From Acidimicrobiia bacterium (GTDB lineage Bacteria; Actinomycetota; Acidimicrobiia; Acidimicrobiales; Ilumatobacteraceae): DNA of 9,201 nucleotides. The translations under genes and the position numbers were made by a program. This document shows positions 1 to 6,228 of this stretch, one piece after another. Every line of letters begins with the position of its first letter. The first letter of the stretch is position 1. The notes beneath the pieces are model-generated. The model ran no database searches. It had not been told where the DNA came from and worked only from the letters and a program-made list of their open reading frames with translations. The stretch spans positions 1 to 9,201 of the forward strand of contig JAUHYJ010000112.1 of the NCBI GenBank assembly GCA_030425785.1, given 5' to 3'.

Positions 1-546
1 CAACACCGCATTCGGCACCACATCACCCGGCACATAGTTCACGTTCGACGCCAACGGCCGATCCTCACCACACGGGAACACCGTCAAGAACCCGAAGTCC
101 GACGGACCCACCGCCGTCACGTTCAACATCACCGCCGACGCATCACCGGGCACACCACCACGACCCACCACCGGCAACGCCAACGTCTCACCAGCCGCCA
201 CACGTCCCACGCCTTCGAAGTCGCCGTCGACCGTCTCGTCCGACGGACCCGACCGCGTCTCCAACAACCGCGCCGGCACGATCGAGGTCACGTTGCGCGG
301 CTGGCTCACACGCGGGGCCGGGTCGGGCGCCGGGGTGTCGAACACGTCGCCGTCCGGCGGCGCTGCGGCCTCGGGTGTCGCCCCGACGCCGGTCGCGTCG
401 TGCGACGCGGTCACGGTCGACGGCAACACCACCGCCGCCGCCAGCGTCATGGTCGTCGCGACGACCGCCGCCGTCAGTGACCCAGTGAGCCGCCGCCTCG
501 AGCCATGAGCCGTGCCGCGTGTCCGTCCATCCCGCCGTTCGATCAT
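1..546 (-). CDS. Secreted repeat-module protein, N-terminal part (C-terminus beyond left edge)
   Basis: The reading frame is open from an ATG at 546 down to base 1 (182 codons, no stop), so the gene continues off the left edge. Residues 1-19 are basic, with an SRRRLT stretch at 16-21, followed by a hydrophobic segment at about 24-41 and a likely signal-peptidase site after A47 (VTA|SH). This is an export signal; the SRRRL stretch loosely resembles a twin-arginine motif, so Tat is possible but Sec is as likely. After a Pro/Asp-rich linker (about 50-75) comes a module with PARLLETR, GRGGVPGD, LNVTAV, GFLTVFPCG and RPLASNVNY. I recognise this from memory as a module common in secreted, often multi-repeat, proteins of Acidimicrobiia and related actinobacteria; its function is not known to me. 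The start was chosen because a -10-like TACGTT lies 6 nt upstream. An in-frame ATG at 642 would overlap the divergent gene and add an unconvincing leader. Codon use changes sharply within the gene (see findings). Confidence 0.8.
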   Translation of the reverse strand, partial: MIERRDGRTRGTAHGSRRRLTGSLTAAVVATTMTLAAAVVLPSTVTASHDATGVGATPEAAAPPDGDVFDTPAPDPAPRVSQPRNVTSIVPARLLETRSGPSDETVDGDFEGVGRVAAGETLALPVVGRGGVPGDASAVMLNVTAVGPSDFGFLTVFPCGEDRPLASNVNYVPGDVVPNAVL

Positions 547-552
547 GGTGCC

Positions 553-558
553 AACGTA
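553..558 (-). promoter_or_regulatory. Putative -10 element (TACGTT) for a leaderless transcript
   Basis: On the minus strand TACGTT fits TANNNT and ends 6 nt before the ATG at 546, so transcription would begin at or next to the start codon. No Shine-Dalgarno sequence or clear -35 box is visible. The spacing matches three other starts in this window. The divergent gene starting at 641 has no equally good hexamer; TTGTAT at 630-635, 5 nt before its ATG, is the best candidate. Confidence 0.45.
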
Positions 559-640
559 CGGACGCCCTCGCGCACGCACCAGGGTGCAGCCACCCAGGCC
601 GGAACGGAATGCCGACCGGTCCGGTCGGGTTGTATCTGCC

Positions 641-1399
641 ATGACGCCAACGGTGCCCCCCGAGTCCGACCCGTCGTACGACATCGAGTTCTTCTGGGAT
701 CCGATCTGCCCGTTCGCCTGGATCACCTCGCGGTGGGTCGCCAAGGTGGCCGCCCAACGCGACTACCGCGTCGACTGGCGGTTCATCTCGCTCCGGCTCA
801 TCAACAAGGACAAGGACTACGCGACCGAGTTCCCACCCGGCTACGACGAGGGGCACACCGCCGGGCTGCGCGTGCTGCGAGTCGCGGCGGCGATCAGGGA
901 CGAGCTCGGACGTGACGCGTTGACACCGTTCGTCAGCACCTTCGGCCATGCGTACTGGGACGAGCAACAGGACAGCGACGTCCGCAGCCGCCTCGCGACC
1001 GTCGACCACCTCGAGGCAGTGCTCGCGAACGCCGGTCTGCCGACGCACTTCGCCGCCACGCTCGACGACGACTCCTGGGACACCCTGCTCGACGCCGAGT
1101 CCGAGCTCGCCCTGTCGAGGACGGGCCGCGACGTCGGGACGCCGATCATCAGCTTCCAGCCGCCGGACGGTGTGTCGTTCTTCGGGCCGGTGATCTCCCG
1201 CGTGCCGAACGACACCGACGCCGTCGAGCTGTGGGACGCCGTCACCAAGCTCGCGGCGTTCCCGGGCTTCGCCGAGATGAAGCGCAGCCTGCGCGAACGG
1301 CCGCAGCTGAACGTGCTCGGCGGGATCAGCGACGCGCCGGTCCAGGAGGACTGGCAGGGTGGCCACCGACGCGGCCACCTCGCCGGCGACCGCCCGTGA
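641..1399 (+). CDS. DsbA-fold (Rv2466c-like) thiol oxidoreductase with CPFA active site
   Basis: This 252-residue protein has the thioredoxin/DsbA fold signature: a first strand, IEFFWDPICPFAW at 15-27, with the redox centre C23-P24-F25-A26; a long helical insertion; and the cis-proline loop VGTP at 165-168. The opening strand and the following ITSRW resemble the mycothiol-dependent reductase Rv2466c of Mycobacterium and related 2-hydroxychromene-2-carboxylate isomerase/DsbA proteins, from family knowledge. Rv2466c has CPWC; here the resolving Cys is Ala. A monothiol mechanism with mycothiol, or a glutathione-transferase-like role, is therefore more likely than dithiol exchange. There is no signal peptide, so it is cytoplasmic. 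ATG 641 was preferred over an in-frame ATG at 512 because the extra 43 residues are Arg/Pro-rich, lie before the conserved fold and overlap the divergent gene. There is no Shine-Dalgarno site. Its TGA directly abuts the stop of the opposing acyl-CoA synthetase gene. The substrate is unknown. Confidence 0.82.
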   Translation: MTPTVPPESDPSYDIEFFWDPICPFAWITSRWVAKVAAQRDYRVDWRFISLRLINKDKDYATEFPPGYDEGHTAGLRVLRVAAAIRDELGRDALTPFVSTFGHAYWDEQQDSDVRSRLATVDHLEAVLANAGLPTHFAATLDDDSWDTLLDAESELALSRTGRDVGTPIISFQPPDGVSFFGPVISRVPNDTDAVELWDAVTKLAAFPGFAEMKRSLRERPQLNVLGGISDAPVQEDWQGGHRRGHLAGDRP

Positions 1400-2815
1400 T
1401 CAGCCGGGAGACGGCCGCGGCTCGTCGAACAGTGCATCGGCGAGCGCCCGCAACTTGACCTTCTGGATCTTCGTGCCGTTCGCACTCGGCGTCGTCGGGA
1501 ACTCGTCGATCGTCACCACGCGCACCGGGCACTTGTAGATCGCCAACCGGTCGCGACAGTGCGCGATCGCCGCCGCCTCGTCGGCGTCCGCACCGTCGGC
1601 GGTGATCACGAACGCCACCGGTCGTGTCCCGCCGGGCCGCTCGACCGCGACGACCTGCGCCGCCGTCACCGCCGCGAGCTCGGTCAGGACACCTTCGATC
1701 TCGGCCGGCGCGACGAGGAAGCCACCGAGCCGCAACACGTCGCCCATCCGGGTGTGGTACTCGAACGCGCGATCACCGTCGGCCGCGGCCGCATCACCCG
1801 TCCGGAACCATCCGTCGACGTGATGGCGAGCCGTCAGCTCGGCGTCGATCTCGGCGCCACCCTCGGCGAGATAGCCGGCGAACAGACTCGGGCCGCGCAG
1901 CTGCAGCTCGTCGTCCACGACCCGGTACTGCGCTCGTGGCGAGGCCAGTCGCCCACCGGCGCGCTCGCGCTCGCCGATCGGGGCCGACGACGAACGGACG
2001 GCGAACAGCGCCTGGACCTCGCTCATGCCGTAGAGACCGACGAGGGTCGCACCGGCGGCACCCGCCCGCTCGACGATGCCGTCGAGCGAGGTGTTGAACC
2101 GTGCGTAGCCGCCGAGCCGGATCGAGCGCAGGTCGGCGCCGGACTCGACGAGGCGATGGAACATGTCGTCGCTGCCGTTGACCCAGGTGACCCGCCGGCG
2201 GGCGATGATGTCCGCGGCACGCTCGAGTTCGAAGTCGGTGACGTGCACCGTGGCCCCGCCCGCGACGGCGCCCGTCAGCGACGCGAGCCCGAACGTGCCG
2301 CACAACGGCATCGCGACCAGCGCCACGTCCGCGGGCGTGCACTCGAAGGCGGTCGCGACGTCGACCGCGTGCTCTGCGATCGAGCGCTGCCGGTGCAGCA
2401 CCATCTTCGGGCGGCTCGTGGTGCCCGACGTCGTGAACACGACGTAGGGGTCGTCGGCGCCGCCCACCGGGCCGGACGGCGCCGCGATCGACCGCGTCAT
2501 CGGGAGATCGAGCGACCGGATCGTGAGCATCGCACCCGAGCGCTCGATCAGGTCGTCGACCTCGTCGCGCGAGTAACGCGTGTTCACGGCGACGGCCACG
2601 GCGCCGAGCGACGCGCACCCCAGCAACGCACGCACGGCCGCCGGCGAGTTCGGCAGGTGGAGCGCCACACGGTCTCCGTGGCGGACACCCTGGTCGTGCA
2701 GCCACGCGGCGACGGTGGCGGCTTCGGACGCCAACTCACGCGCCGCGTACTCCGCACCGTCGTCGAAGTGCACGATCGACGGCGAGCCGGCGAAGAGGTC
2801 GACGACGCCCGACAT
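1400..2815 (-). CDS. AMP-forming acyl-CoA synthetase (ANL superfamily), compact form
   Basis: The product (471 residues) should activate a carboxylic acid with ATP to an acyl-adenylate and transfer it to CoA in the cytoplasm. Core motifs appear in order: the P-loop TTSGTTSRPK at 128-137; YGMSE at 262-266 with the Mg-binding Glu266; WFRTGD at 336-341 with the ribose-binding Asp341; the hinge region RMGDVLRLGG at 356-365; IYKCP at 426-430; and the C-terminal NGTKIQK at 446-452 with the likely catalytic Lys449. At 471 residues it is shorter than most family members (about 500-560). The A4-like stretch reads MPLCGTFGL instead of the usual PLFH-type sequence, and the hinge lacks the usual RxKD lysine. 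The acid substrate cannot be read from sequence. ATG 2815 was chosen because the hydrophobic and acidic N-terminal domain begins there and a GACACT hexamer lies 6 nt upstream. A longer in-frame extension to 3163 would run through the divergent gene. It starts 31 bp from that gene. Confidence 0.88.
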   Translation of the reverse strand: MSGVVDLFAGSPSIVHFDDGAEYAARELASEAATVAAWLHDQGVRHGDRVALHLPNSPAAVRALLGCASLGAVAVAVNTRYSRDEVDDLIERSGAMLTIRSLDLPMTRSIAAPSGPVGGADDPYVVFTTSGTTSRPKMVLHRQRSIAEHAVDVATAFECTPADVALVAMPLCGTFGLASLTGAVAGGATVHVTDFELERAADIIARRRVTWVNGSDDMFHRLVESGADLRSIRLGGYARFNTSLDGIVERAGAAGATLVGLYGMSEVQALFAVRSSSAPIGERERAGGRLASPRAQYRVVDDELQLRGPSLFAGYLAEGGAEIDAELTARHHVDGWFRTGDAAAADGDRAFEYHTRMGDVLRLGGFLVAPAEIEGVLTELAAVTAAQVVAVERPGGTRPVAFVITADGADADEAAAIAHCRDRLAIYKCPVRVVTIDEFPTTPSANGTKIQKVKLRALADALFDEPRPSPG

Positions 2816-2821
2816 CCGACC

Positions 2822-2827
2822 AGTGTC
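2822..2827 (-). promoter_or_regulatory. Putative -10 element (GACACT) for the acyl-CoA synthetase
   Basis: On the minus strand GACACT ends 6 nt before the ATG at 2815. Position 2 (A) and position 6 (T) of the -10 consensus are present. The short gap and lack of a Shine-Dalgarno site point to a leaderless mRNA. It lies in the 31-bp gap shared with the divergent small membrane protein gene. Confidence 0.4.
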
Positions 2828-2846
2828 GCACGGGCGATCGCACGGC

Positions 2847-3068
2847 ATGATGGCGGACATGTTCCTCGGTGAGGACCTGATCCCGCTGCTCCTGCTCGCG
2901 CTCGGCGGCGCCCTGTTCGTCGGCAACGTGATGGCGATCGTTCGGCCACCCGAACGCCGACACGACGACGACGACCTCGACCGGGCACCGATCGTGCGCA
3001 GTCTGGTGTACGCAGCGCTCGGGCTCGTGGCCGCGATCTGGGCGCTCGCCACCCTGATCGCCGGCTGA
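2847..3068 (+). CDS. Small two-helix membrane protein, unknown function
   Basis: This 73-residue protein has two hydrophobic segments, about residues 11-32 (starting LIPLLLLALGG) and 50-72 (starting VRSLVYAALGL). They are separated by a polar loop with an acidic run, RRHDDDDLDR. I do not recognise a family. The positive residues (RPPERR) sit directly after the first helix, so by the positive-inside rule the loop is probably cytoplasmic with both ends outside. Three starts are possible: ATG 2847, ATG 2850 or ATG 2859. The last gives a 69-residue protein and has CATGAT 7 nt upstream, matching the leaderless pattern of its neighbours. It lies divergent from the acyl-CoA synthetase and ends 12 bp before the stop of the convergent lipoprotein gene. 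Its GC-rich codon use matches the surroundings and the two clean helices argue for a real gene. Confidence 0.68.
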   Translation: MMADMFLGEDLIPLLLLALGGALFVGNVMAIVRPPERRHDDDDLDRAPIVRSLVYAALGLVAAIWALATLIAG

Positions 3069-3080
3069 GCGGCGACCGGG

Positions 3081-3737
3081 TCAGCCGTCGGTGCCCACCT
3101 GGACCGAGATCGTCGTCTCGTCCGGGCTACCGCCCTCGCCGACGTTGCCGAACACGGCGACATCGCCCTTGCGGTACGAGAAGATCACGCCGGCCGGCGT
3201 CGTGGTGAGCTGCTGCTGCTCGTAGCCGTTCTCCTCGAGCGAGGCGATCAGCGTGTCGGAGTGGCCCTGCCAACCGCCGGGCGCGCTGCCGGCCACCAGC
3301 TGGCCCTGCTGGCCTCCGCCCATGTCGGCCGATTGCGACAGCAGGATCTCGAGGTCGGCCGGCAGTGCGATGTCGGCGGGGAACCCGTCGGGCAGGTCGC
3401 CGCCGCCGGAGGTGATCGTCGCGTCGCCGTCCTCGGTCTCGATCACCGTGACGCCGTCCTCGGACTCGACCGAGAACTCCCCACCCTCGCCGTCGACGCC
3501 CTCGATCGACACGCCGCCGTCGCCGTCGGCGTCGAAGGTCACCGCGCCGTCCTCGGTCTCGATCGAGAAGCTGCCGCCGTCGCTGTCGAGGTCGACGTCG
3601 ACGTCGCCGCCCGACTCGGCTTCGATTCGGTCCTCGATGATCCGCTCGGCGAGCTCGTCACCGCTGCACGCCGTCGCGGCGACCACCACGACGACCGCCA
3701 GACCGATCGCGCCCACGGAACTCGTGGTTCGCACCAT
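3081..3737 (-). CDS. Acidic lipoprotein with DxDxDG repeats and unknown C-terminal domain
   Basis: The 218-residue product has a lipoprotein signal peptide: MVRTT, a hydrophobic core at 8-20, and the lipobox-like ATAC with Cys24 as the lipidated residue. Ala rather than Leu at -3 makes the lipobox slightly atypical. Residues 43-113 are an Asp/Glu/Gly-rich region of repeating short strands (FSIETEDG, FSVESEDG, VIETEDG) with loops such as D49-L-D-S-D-G and D69-A-D-G-D-G, which resemble calcium-binding DxDxDG loops. From residue 115 (LPDGFPADIALPADLEIL) onward there is a compact C-terminal domain of the kind seen in small actinobacterial lipoproteins. It should be anchored outside the membrane; its function is unknown. 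A start at GTG 3734 (codon 2) is also possible, because GGGAGG lies only 3 nt before the ATG but 6 nt before the GTG. It is divergent from engB and convergent with the small membrane protein gene. Confidence 0.78.
   Translation of the reverse strand: MVRTTSSVGAIGLAVVVVVAATACSGDELAERIIEDRIEAESGGDVDVDLDSDGGSFSIETEDGAVTFDADGDGGVSIEGVDGEGGEFSVESEDGVTVIETEDGDATITSGGGDLPDGFPADIALPADLEILLSQSADMGGGQQGQLVAGSAPGGWQGHSDTLIASLEENGYEQQQLTTTPAGVIFSYRKGDVAVFGNVGEGGSPDETTISVQVGTDG
3425..3564. repeat. Exact 20-bp direct repeat inside the lipoprotein gene (3425-3444 and 3545-3564)
   Basis: The same 20 bases (cgccgtcctcggtctcgatc) occur at 3425-3444 and 3545-3564, exactly 120 bp (40 codons) apart and in the same reading frame. 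Each encodes the IETEDG strand-turn of the acidic repeat region. This fits expansion of the region by internal duplication. Confidence 0.75.
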
Positions 3738-3740
3738 GCA

Positions 3741-3746
3741 CCTCCC
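3741..3746 (-). promoter_or_regulatory. Shine-Dalgarno site GGGAGG of the lipoprotein gene
   Basis: On the minus strand GGGAGG precedes the lipoprotein start. Spacing is 3 nt to ATG 3737 and 6 nt to the in-frame GTG 3734, so GTG may be the real initiator. It is the only strong Shine-Dalgarno site I find in the window. A weak AT-rich patch (TTGATAAC, minus strand, 3769-3762) upstream could hold the -10 of this leadered transcript. Confidence 0.55.
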
Positions 3747-3815
3747 GCACTCGATGATGCTGTTATCAACGCCATGATGGCAGACCGGGCGACCCGGGTG
3801 CCGCGGTTTGTTCCC

Positions 3816-3821
3816 TACACT
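3816..3821 (+). promoter_or_regulatory. Putative -10 element (TACACT) for leaderless engB
   Basis: TACACT is a good TANNNT hexamer and ends 7 nt before ATG 3829, placing the transcription start at the start codon. No -35 box or Shine-Dalgarno site is visible. The sequence from the hexamer to the start (TACACTCGCATCG) closely matches the one before the GTG at 4474. Confidence 0.55.
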
Positions 3822-3828
3822 CGCATCG

Positions 3829-4413
3829 ATGTCCGGTCGGCCGCTCGCGCTGCAGTTCCACTCGTCGGCGACGCGCACCGACCAGCTGCCCGAGTCCGAT
3901 GCCGAGGTCGCCTTCGTCGGCCGGTCGAACGTCGGCAAGTCGTCGCTCATCAACGCGCTCGCGAACCGGAAGCAACTGGCACGGGTCTCGAACACACCGG
4001 GGCGCACCCAGCTCATCAACCTGTTCACCCTCGACAGCGGAGGCACCGTCGTCGACCTGCCGGGCTACGGCTTCGCGAAGGTGCCCGGCCACGTCCGCAG
4101 GGACTGGGGCCCGATGATCGAGGGCTACCTGCTCGACCGCGAGGAACTCGTGATGATCTACGTCCTCGTCGACGGCGAGATCGGCCCGACCAAGCTCGAC
4201 GCGCAGATGCTCGATTGGCTGCGCGACAACGAACTGCCCCACACCGTCGTCGCCACCAAGATGGACAAGGTGAAGTCCTCGAAGAAGCGGACGCGCAAGC
4301 GCGAGCTCGCCGACGGCTGCCAGCTCGAGGTCGGCGACGTCGTCTGGGTGAGCTCGTCGAAGGGCGGCAACATCGACCAGCTCCGCGACCTCGTCCGCAC
4401 CCACCTGTCCTGA
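3829..4413 (+). CDS. engB: Ribosome biogenesis GTP-binding protein EngB (YihA/YsxC)
   Basis: The 194-residue product is a TRAFAC-class GTPase needed for late assembly of the 50S ribosomal subunit in the cytoplasm. All G motifs are present: G1 GRSNVGKS at 31-38; the switch I region NTPGRTQLIN at 55-64 with Thr60; G3 DLPG at 76-79, followed by the EngB-typical YGFAK; G4 TKMD at 143-146; and G5 SSSKG at 175-179. The conserved DGEIGPTKLD (115-124) is also typical of this family. Length matches the usual 190-220 residues. ATG 3829 was preferred over the in-frame TTG 3808 because TACACT lies 7 nt before it and the extra residues would fall within the promoter. The gene is followed after 60 bp by an acyl-CoA synthetase on the same strand that seems to have its own promoter. 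Confidence 0.95.
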   Translation: MSGRPLALQFHSSATRTDQLPESDAEVAFVGRSNVGKSSLINALANRKQLARVSNTPGRTQLINLFTLDSGGTVVDLPGYGFAKVPGHVRRDWGPMIEGYLLDREELVMIYVLVDGEIGPTKLDAQMLDWLRDNELPHTVVATKMDKVKSSKKRTRKRELADGCQLEVGDVVWVSSSKGGNIDQLRDLVRTHLS

Positions 4414-4460
4414 CCCACCTCGCTCGACGGGTCGCCTGGGGACGCGCGCATCGCCTCTGC

Positions 4461-4466
4461 CAGACT
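4461..4466 (+). promoter_or_regulatory. Putative -10 element (CAGACT) for the acyl-CoA synthetase at 4474
   Basis: CAGACT ends 7 nt before the GTG start at 4474, the same geometry as at engB, and the following bases (GCGCATC) are nearly identical. There is no Shine-Dalgarno site. It suggests a separate leaderless transcript rather than simple read-through from engB, within the 60-bp gap. Confidence 0.45.
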
Positions 4467-4473
4467 GCGCATC

Positions 4474-6210
4474 GTGTTTGACCATTTCGACGCTGCGTGG
4501 AACGAATTGACGGCCGAGGGTTCGGGGTTCGCCGTCACCGAGATCGAGGTGCGCGGGAACCCGATGCGGGTCTTCCCGAGCGCCCCGCCGAACATGCGGG
4601 CGATCTGGGAGCTCGCCCAGCTCCACGGTGACAAGCCCTACCTCGTCTACGAAGACGAGCACTACACCTACGCCGAGATCGGCGCCCAGGTGCGTTCGCT
4701 CGCCCATCTGCTCCGAGACGTGCACGGTGTCGGGGCGGGCGACCGGGTCGCGATCGCGATGCGCAACTACCCGGAGTGGGTTGTCTCGTACTGGGCGACC
4801 GTCTGCATCGGTGCGGCCGCCGTCGGCATGAACGCGTGGTGGACCACGCAGGAGATGGCGTACGGGCTGCGCGACTCACGCCCCAAGGTCCTGATCGCCG
4901 ACGACGAGCGCGTCGAACGCGCGCTGCCGATCCTCGACGATCTGCGCGCCGAAGCACCGCTCCACGTGATCACCGTCCGGTCCGACCGCGACCTTCCCGA
5001 CGACGCGTCGCGGTGGTCGGACGTGGTCGACGCCGGCCACGCACCCGACGGCCTGCCGGACGCCGAGATCGAACCCGACGACGACGTCACCATCTTCTAC
5101 ACCTCGGGCACGACCGGGTTCCCGAAGGGCGCCCAGCTCACCCATCGCGGCTCGGTCCACAACGTGATGAACCTCGTCTTCATGTCGATGACCAGCGCGG
5201 CGGCCGAGGCCAAGGCGATCGCCGCCGGTGACCTGCCGGCCCCCGAGCCGACCGGCGACGCCGAGCCGGCGGCCGCCCCGGTCTTCATGGCACCGACGCC
5301 GCTCTTCCACGTCACCGCCAACAACTGCCTGCTCCAGCCGTGCACGCTCGCCGGTGGCTCGATCGTCCTCATGTACAAGTGGGACGCCGGGCGCGCGCTC
5401 GAACTGATCGAGCGCGAGCGGGTCACGAACTTCTCGGGTGTGCCGACGATGAGCCGCGAGATGCTGCTGCACCCCGACTGGGAGCGGCGCGACACGTCGT
5501 CGATCAAGGCGATGGGCGGCGGCGGCGCCCCGATCCAGCCCGATCTCGTCGACAAGATCGACAAGTCGCTCGAGGGCGGCGCGCCGTCGACCGGCTACGG
5601 GCTGACCGAGACCCACGGCATCGTCACCGCCAACTCCGCCAAGCTGTACACGGCCAAGCCGGCGTCGTGCGGACGCGTCGTCCCGACGCTCGAGGCCCGA
5701 CTCGAGGACGAGGCCGGCAACCCACTCGAGCCCGGCCCGAACGTGGTGGGCGAGCTGTGCGTTCGCGGCGCGATCGTGATCAAGGGGTACCTGAACCGTC
5801 CCGACGCCACCGCCGACGCGATCCGTGACGGCTGGTTCCACACCGGCGACATCGCCCGCATCGACGAGGACGGGTTCGTCTTCATCGTCGACCGAGCGAA
5901 GGACATGGTGCTGCGCGGTGGCGAGAACGTCTACTGCTCCGAGGTCGAGGCGGCGATCTACGAACACGACGCCGTCGCCGAGGCCGCGGTCTTCGGCGTC
6001 CCCGACGAGCGGCTCGGCGAGGCGGTTGCCGCAGCCGTCGTCCTCCGGCCCGGTGCGAGTCTGACCGAGGACGAGCTGTCGGCGTTCCTCGCCGAGCGGA
6101 TCGCCAAGTTCAAGATCCCGACGACGGTCTGGTTCCGTGACGAGGAGCTGCCGCGCAACGCCAACGGCAAGTTCCTGAAGCGCGAGCTGCGCGACCAACT
6201 CGTCGGCTGA
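4474..6210 (+). CDS. AMP-forming acyl-CoA synthetase (FadD-like, class I)
   Basis: This 578-residue ANL-superfamily enzyme should convert a fatty or related acid, ATP and CoA to acyl-CoA, AMP and PPi. The motifs are complete: P-loop YTSGTTGFPKG at 209-219; the A4-type PLFHVTANN after residue 275; YGLTETHG from residue 375; GWFHTGD with Asp459; the hinge DRAKDMVLRGGENVYCSEVE; and the C-terminal NANGKFLKRELR with catalytic Lys566. The N-terminus (MFDHFDAAWNELTAEGSGFAV) is typical of actinobacterial medium/long-chain ligases, in my judgement. An Ala/Pro/Glu-rich low-complexity stretch at about 240-270 lies between the P-loop and the A4 motif and is probably a surface loop. GTG 4474 is the start: it has a -10-like hexamer 7 nt upstream and no better in-frame start precedes it. 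The gene follows engB by 60 bp and ends facing a hairpin-rich convergent region. Chain-length preference cannot be told from sequence. Confidence 0.92.
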   Translation: MFDHFDAAWNELTAEGSGFAVTEIEVRGNPMRVFPSAPPNMRAIWELAQLHGDKPYLVYEDEHYTYAEIGAQVRSLAHLLRDVHGVGAGDRVAIAMRNYPEWVVSYWATVCIGAAAVGMNAWWTTQEMAYGLRDSRPKVLIADDERVERALPILDDLRAEAPLHVITVRSDRDLPDDASRWSDVVDAGHAPDGLPDAEIEPDDDVTIFYTSGTTGFPKGAQLTHRGSVHNVMNLVFMSMTSAAAEAKAIAAGDLPAPEPTGDAEPAAAPVFMAPTPLFHVTANNCLLQPCTLAGGSIVLMYKWDAGRALELIERERVTNFSGVPTMSREMLLHPDWERRDTSSIKAMGGGGAPIQPDLVDKIDKSLEGGAPSTGYGLTETHGIVTANSAKLYTAKPASCGRVVPTLEARLEDEAGNPLEPGPNVVGELCVRGAIVIKGYLNRPDATADAIRDGWFHTGDIARIDEDGFVFIVDRAKDMVLRGGENVYCSEVEAAIYEHDAVAEAAVFGVPDERLGEAVAAAVVLRPGASLTEDELSAFLAERIAKFKIPTTVWFRDEELPRNANGKFLKRELRDQLVG

Positions 6211-6228
6211 CACCGACGACGCCGGGTC

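Noticed and set aside
188..1378. Long minus-strand frame opposite the DsbA-like gene, running into the secreted protein gene
   Set aside because: It is a different frame from the secreted protein's, with Arg/Gly/Asp-rich content. The true genes on both sides have family motifs.
2580..2846. Upstream extension of the small membrane protein to 2580
   Set aside because: The extra 89 residues lie opposite the acyl-CoA synthetase coding region and look like shadow sequence. The membrane protein proper begins at 2847 or 2859.
1559..2872. Long plus-strand frame opposite the acyl-CoA synthetase
   Set aside because: The composition is typical of a GC-rich shadow, and the minus strand has all ANL motifs in order.
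3785..3799. Short inverted repeat CCGGG-CGA-CCCGG and palindrome ACCCGGGT between the lipoprotein gene and engB
   Set aside because: Arms this short are expected by chance in DNA of this GC content. It could be an operator but nothing else supports it.
3738..4046. N-terminal extension of the lipoprotein frame upstream to 4046
   Set aside because: It would run through engB. The signal peptide and lipobox begin at 3737, and a Shine-Dalgarno site lies just upstream.
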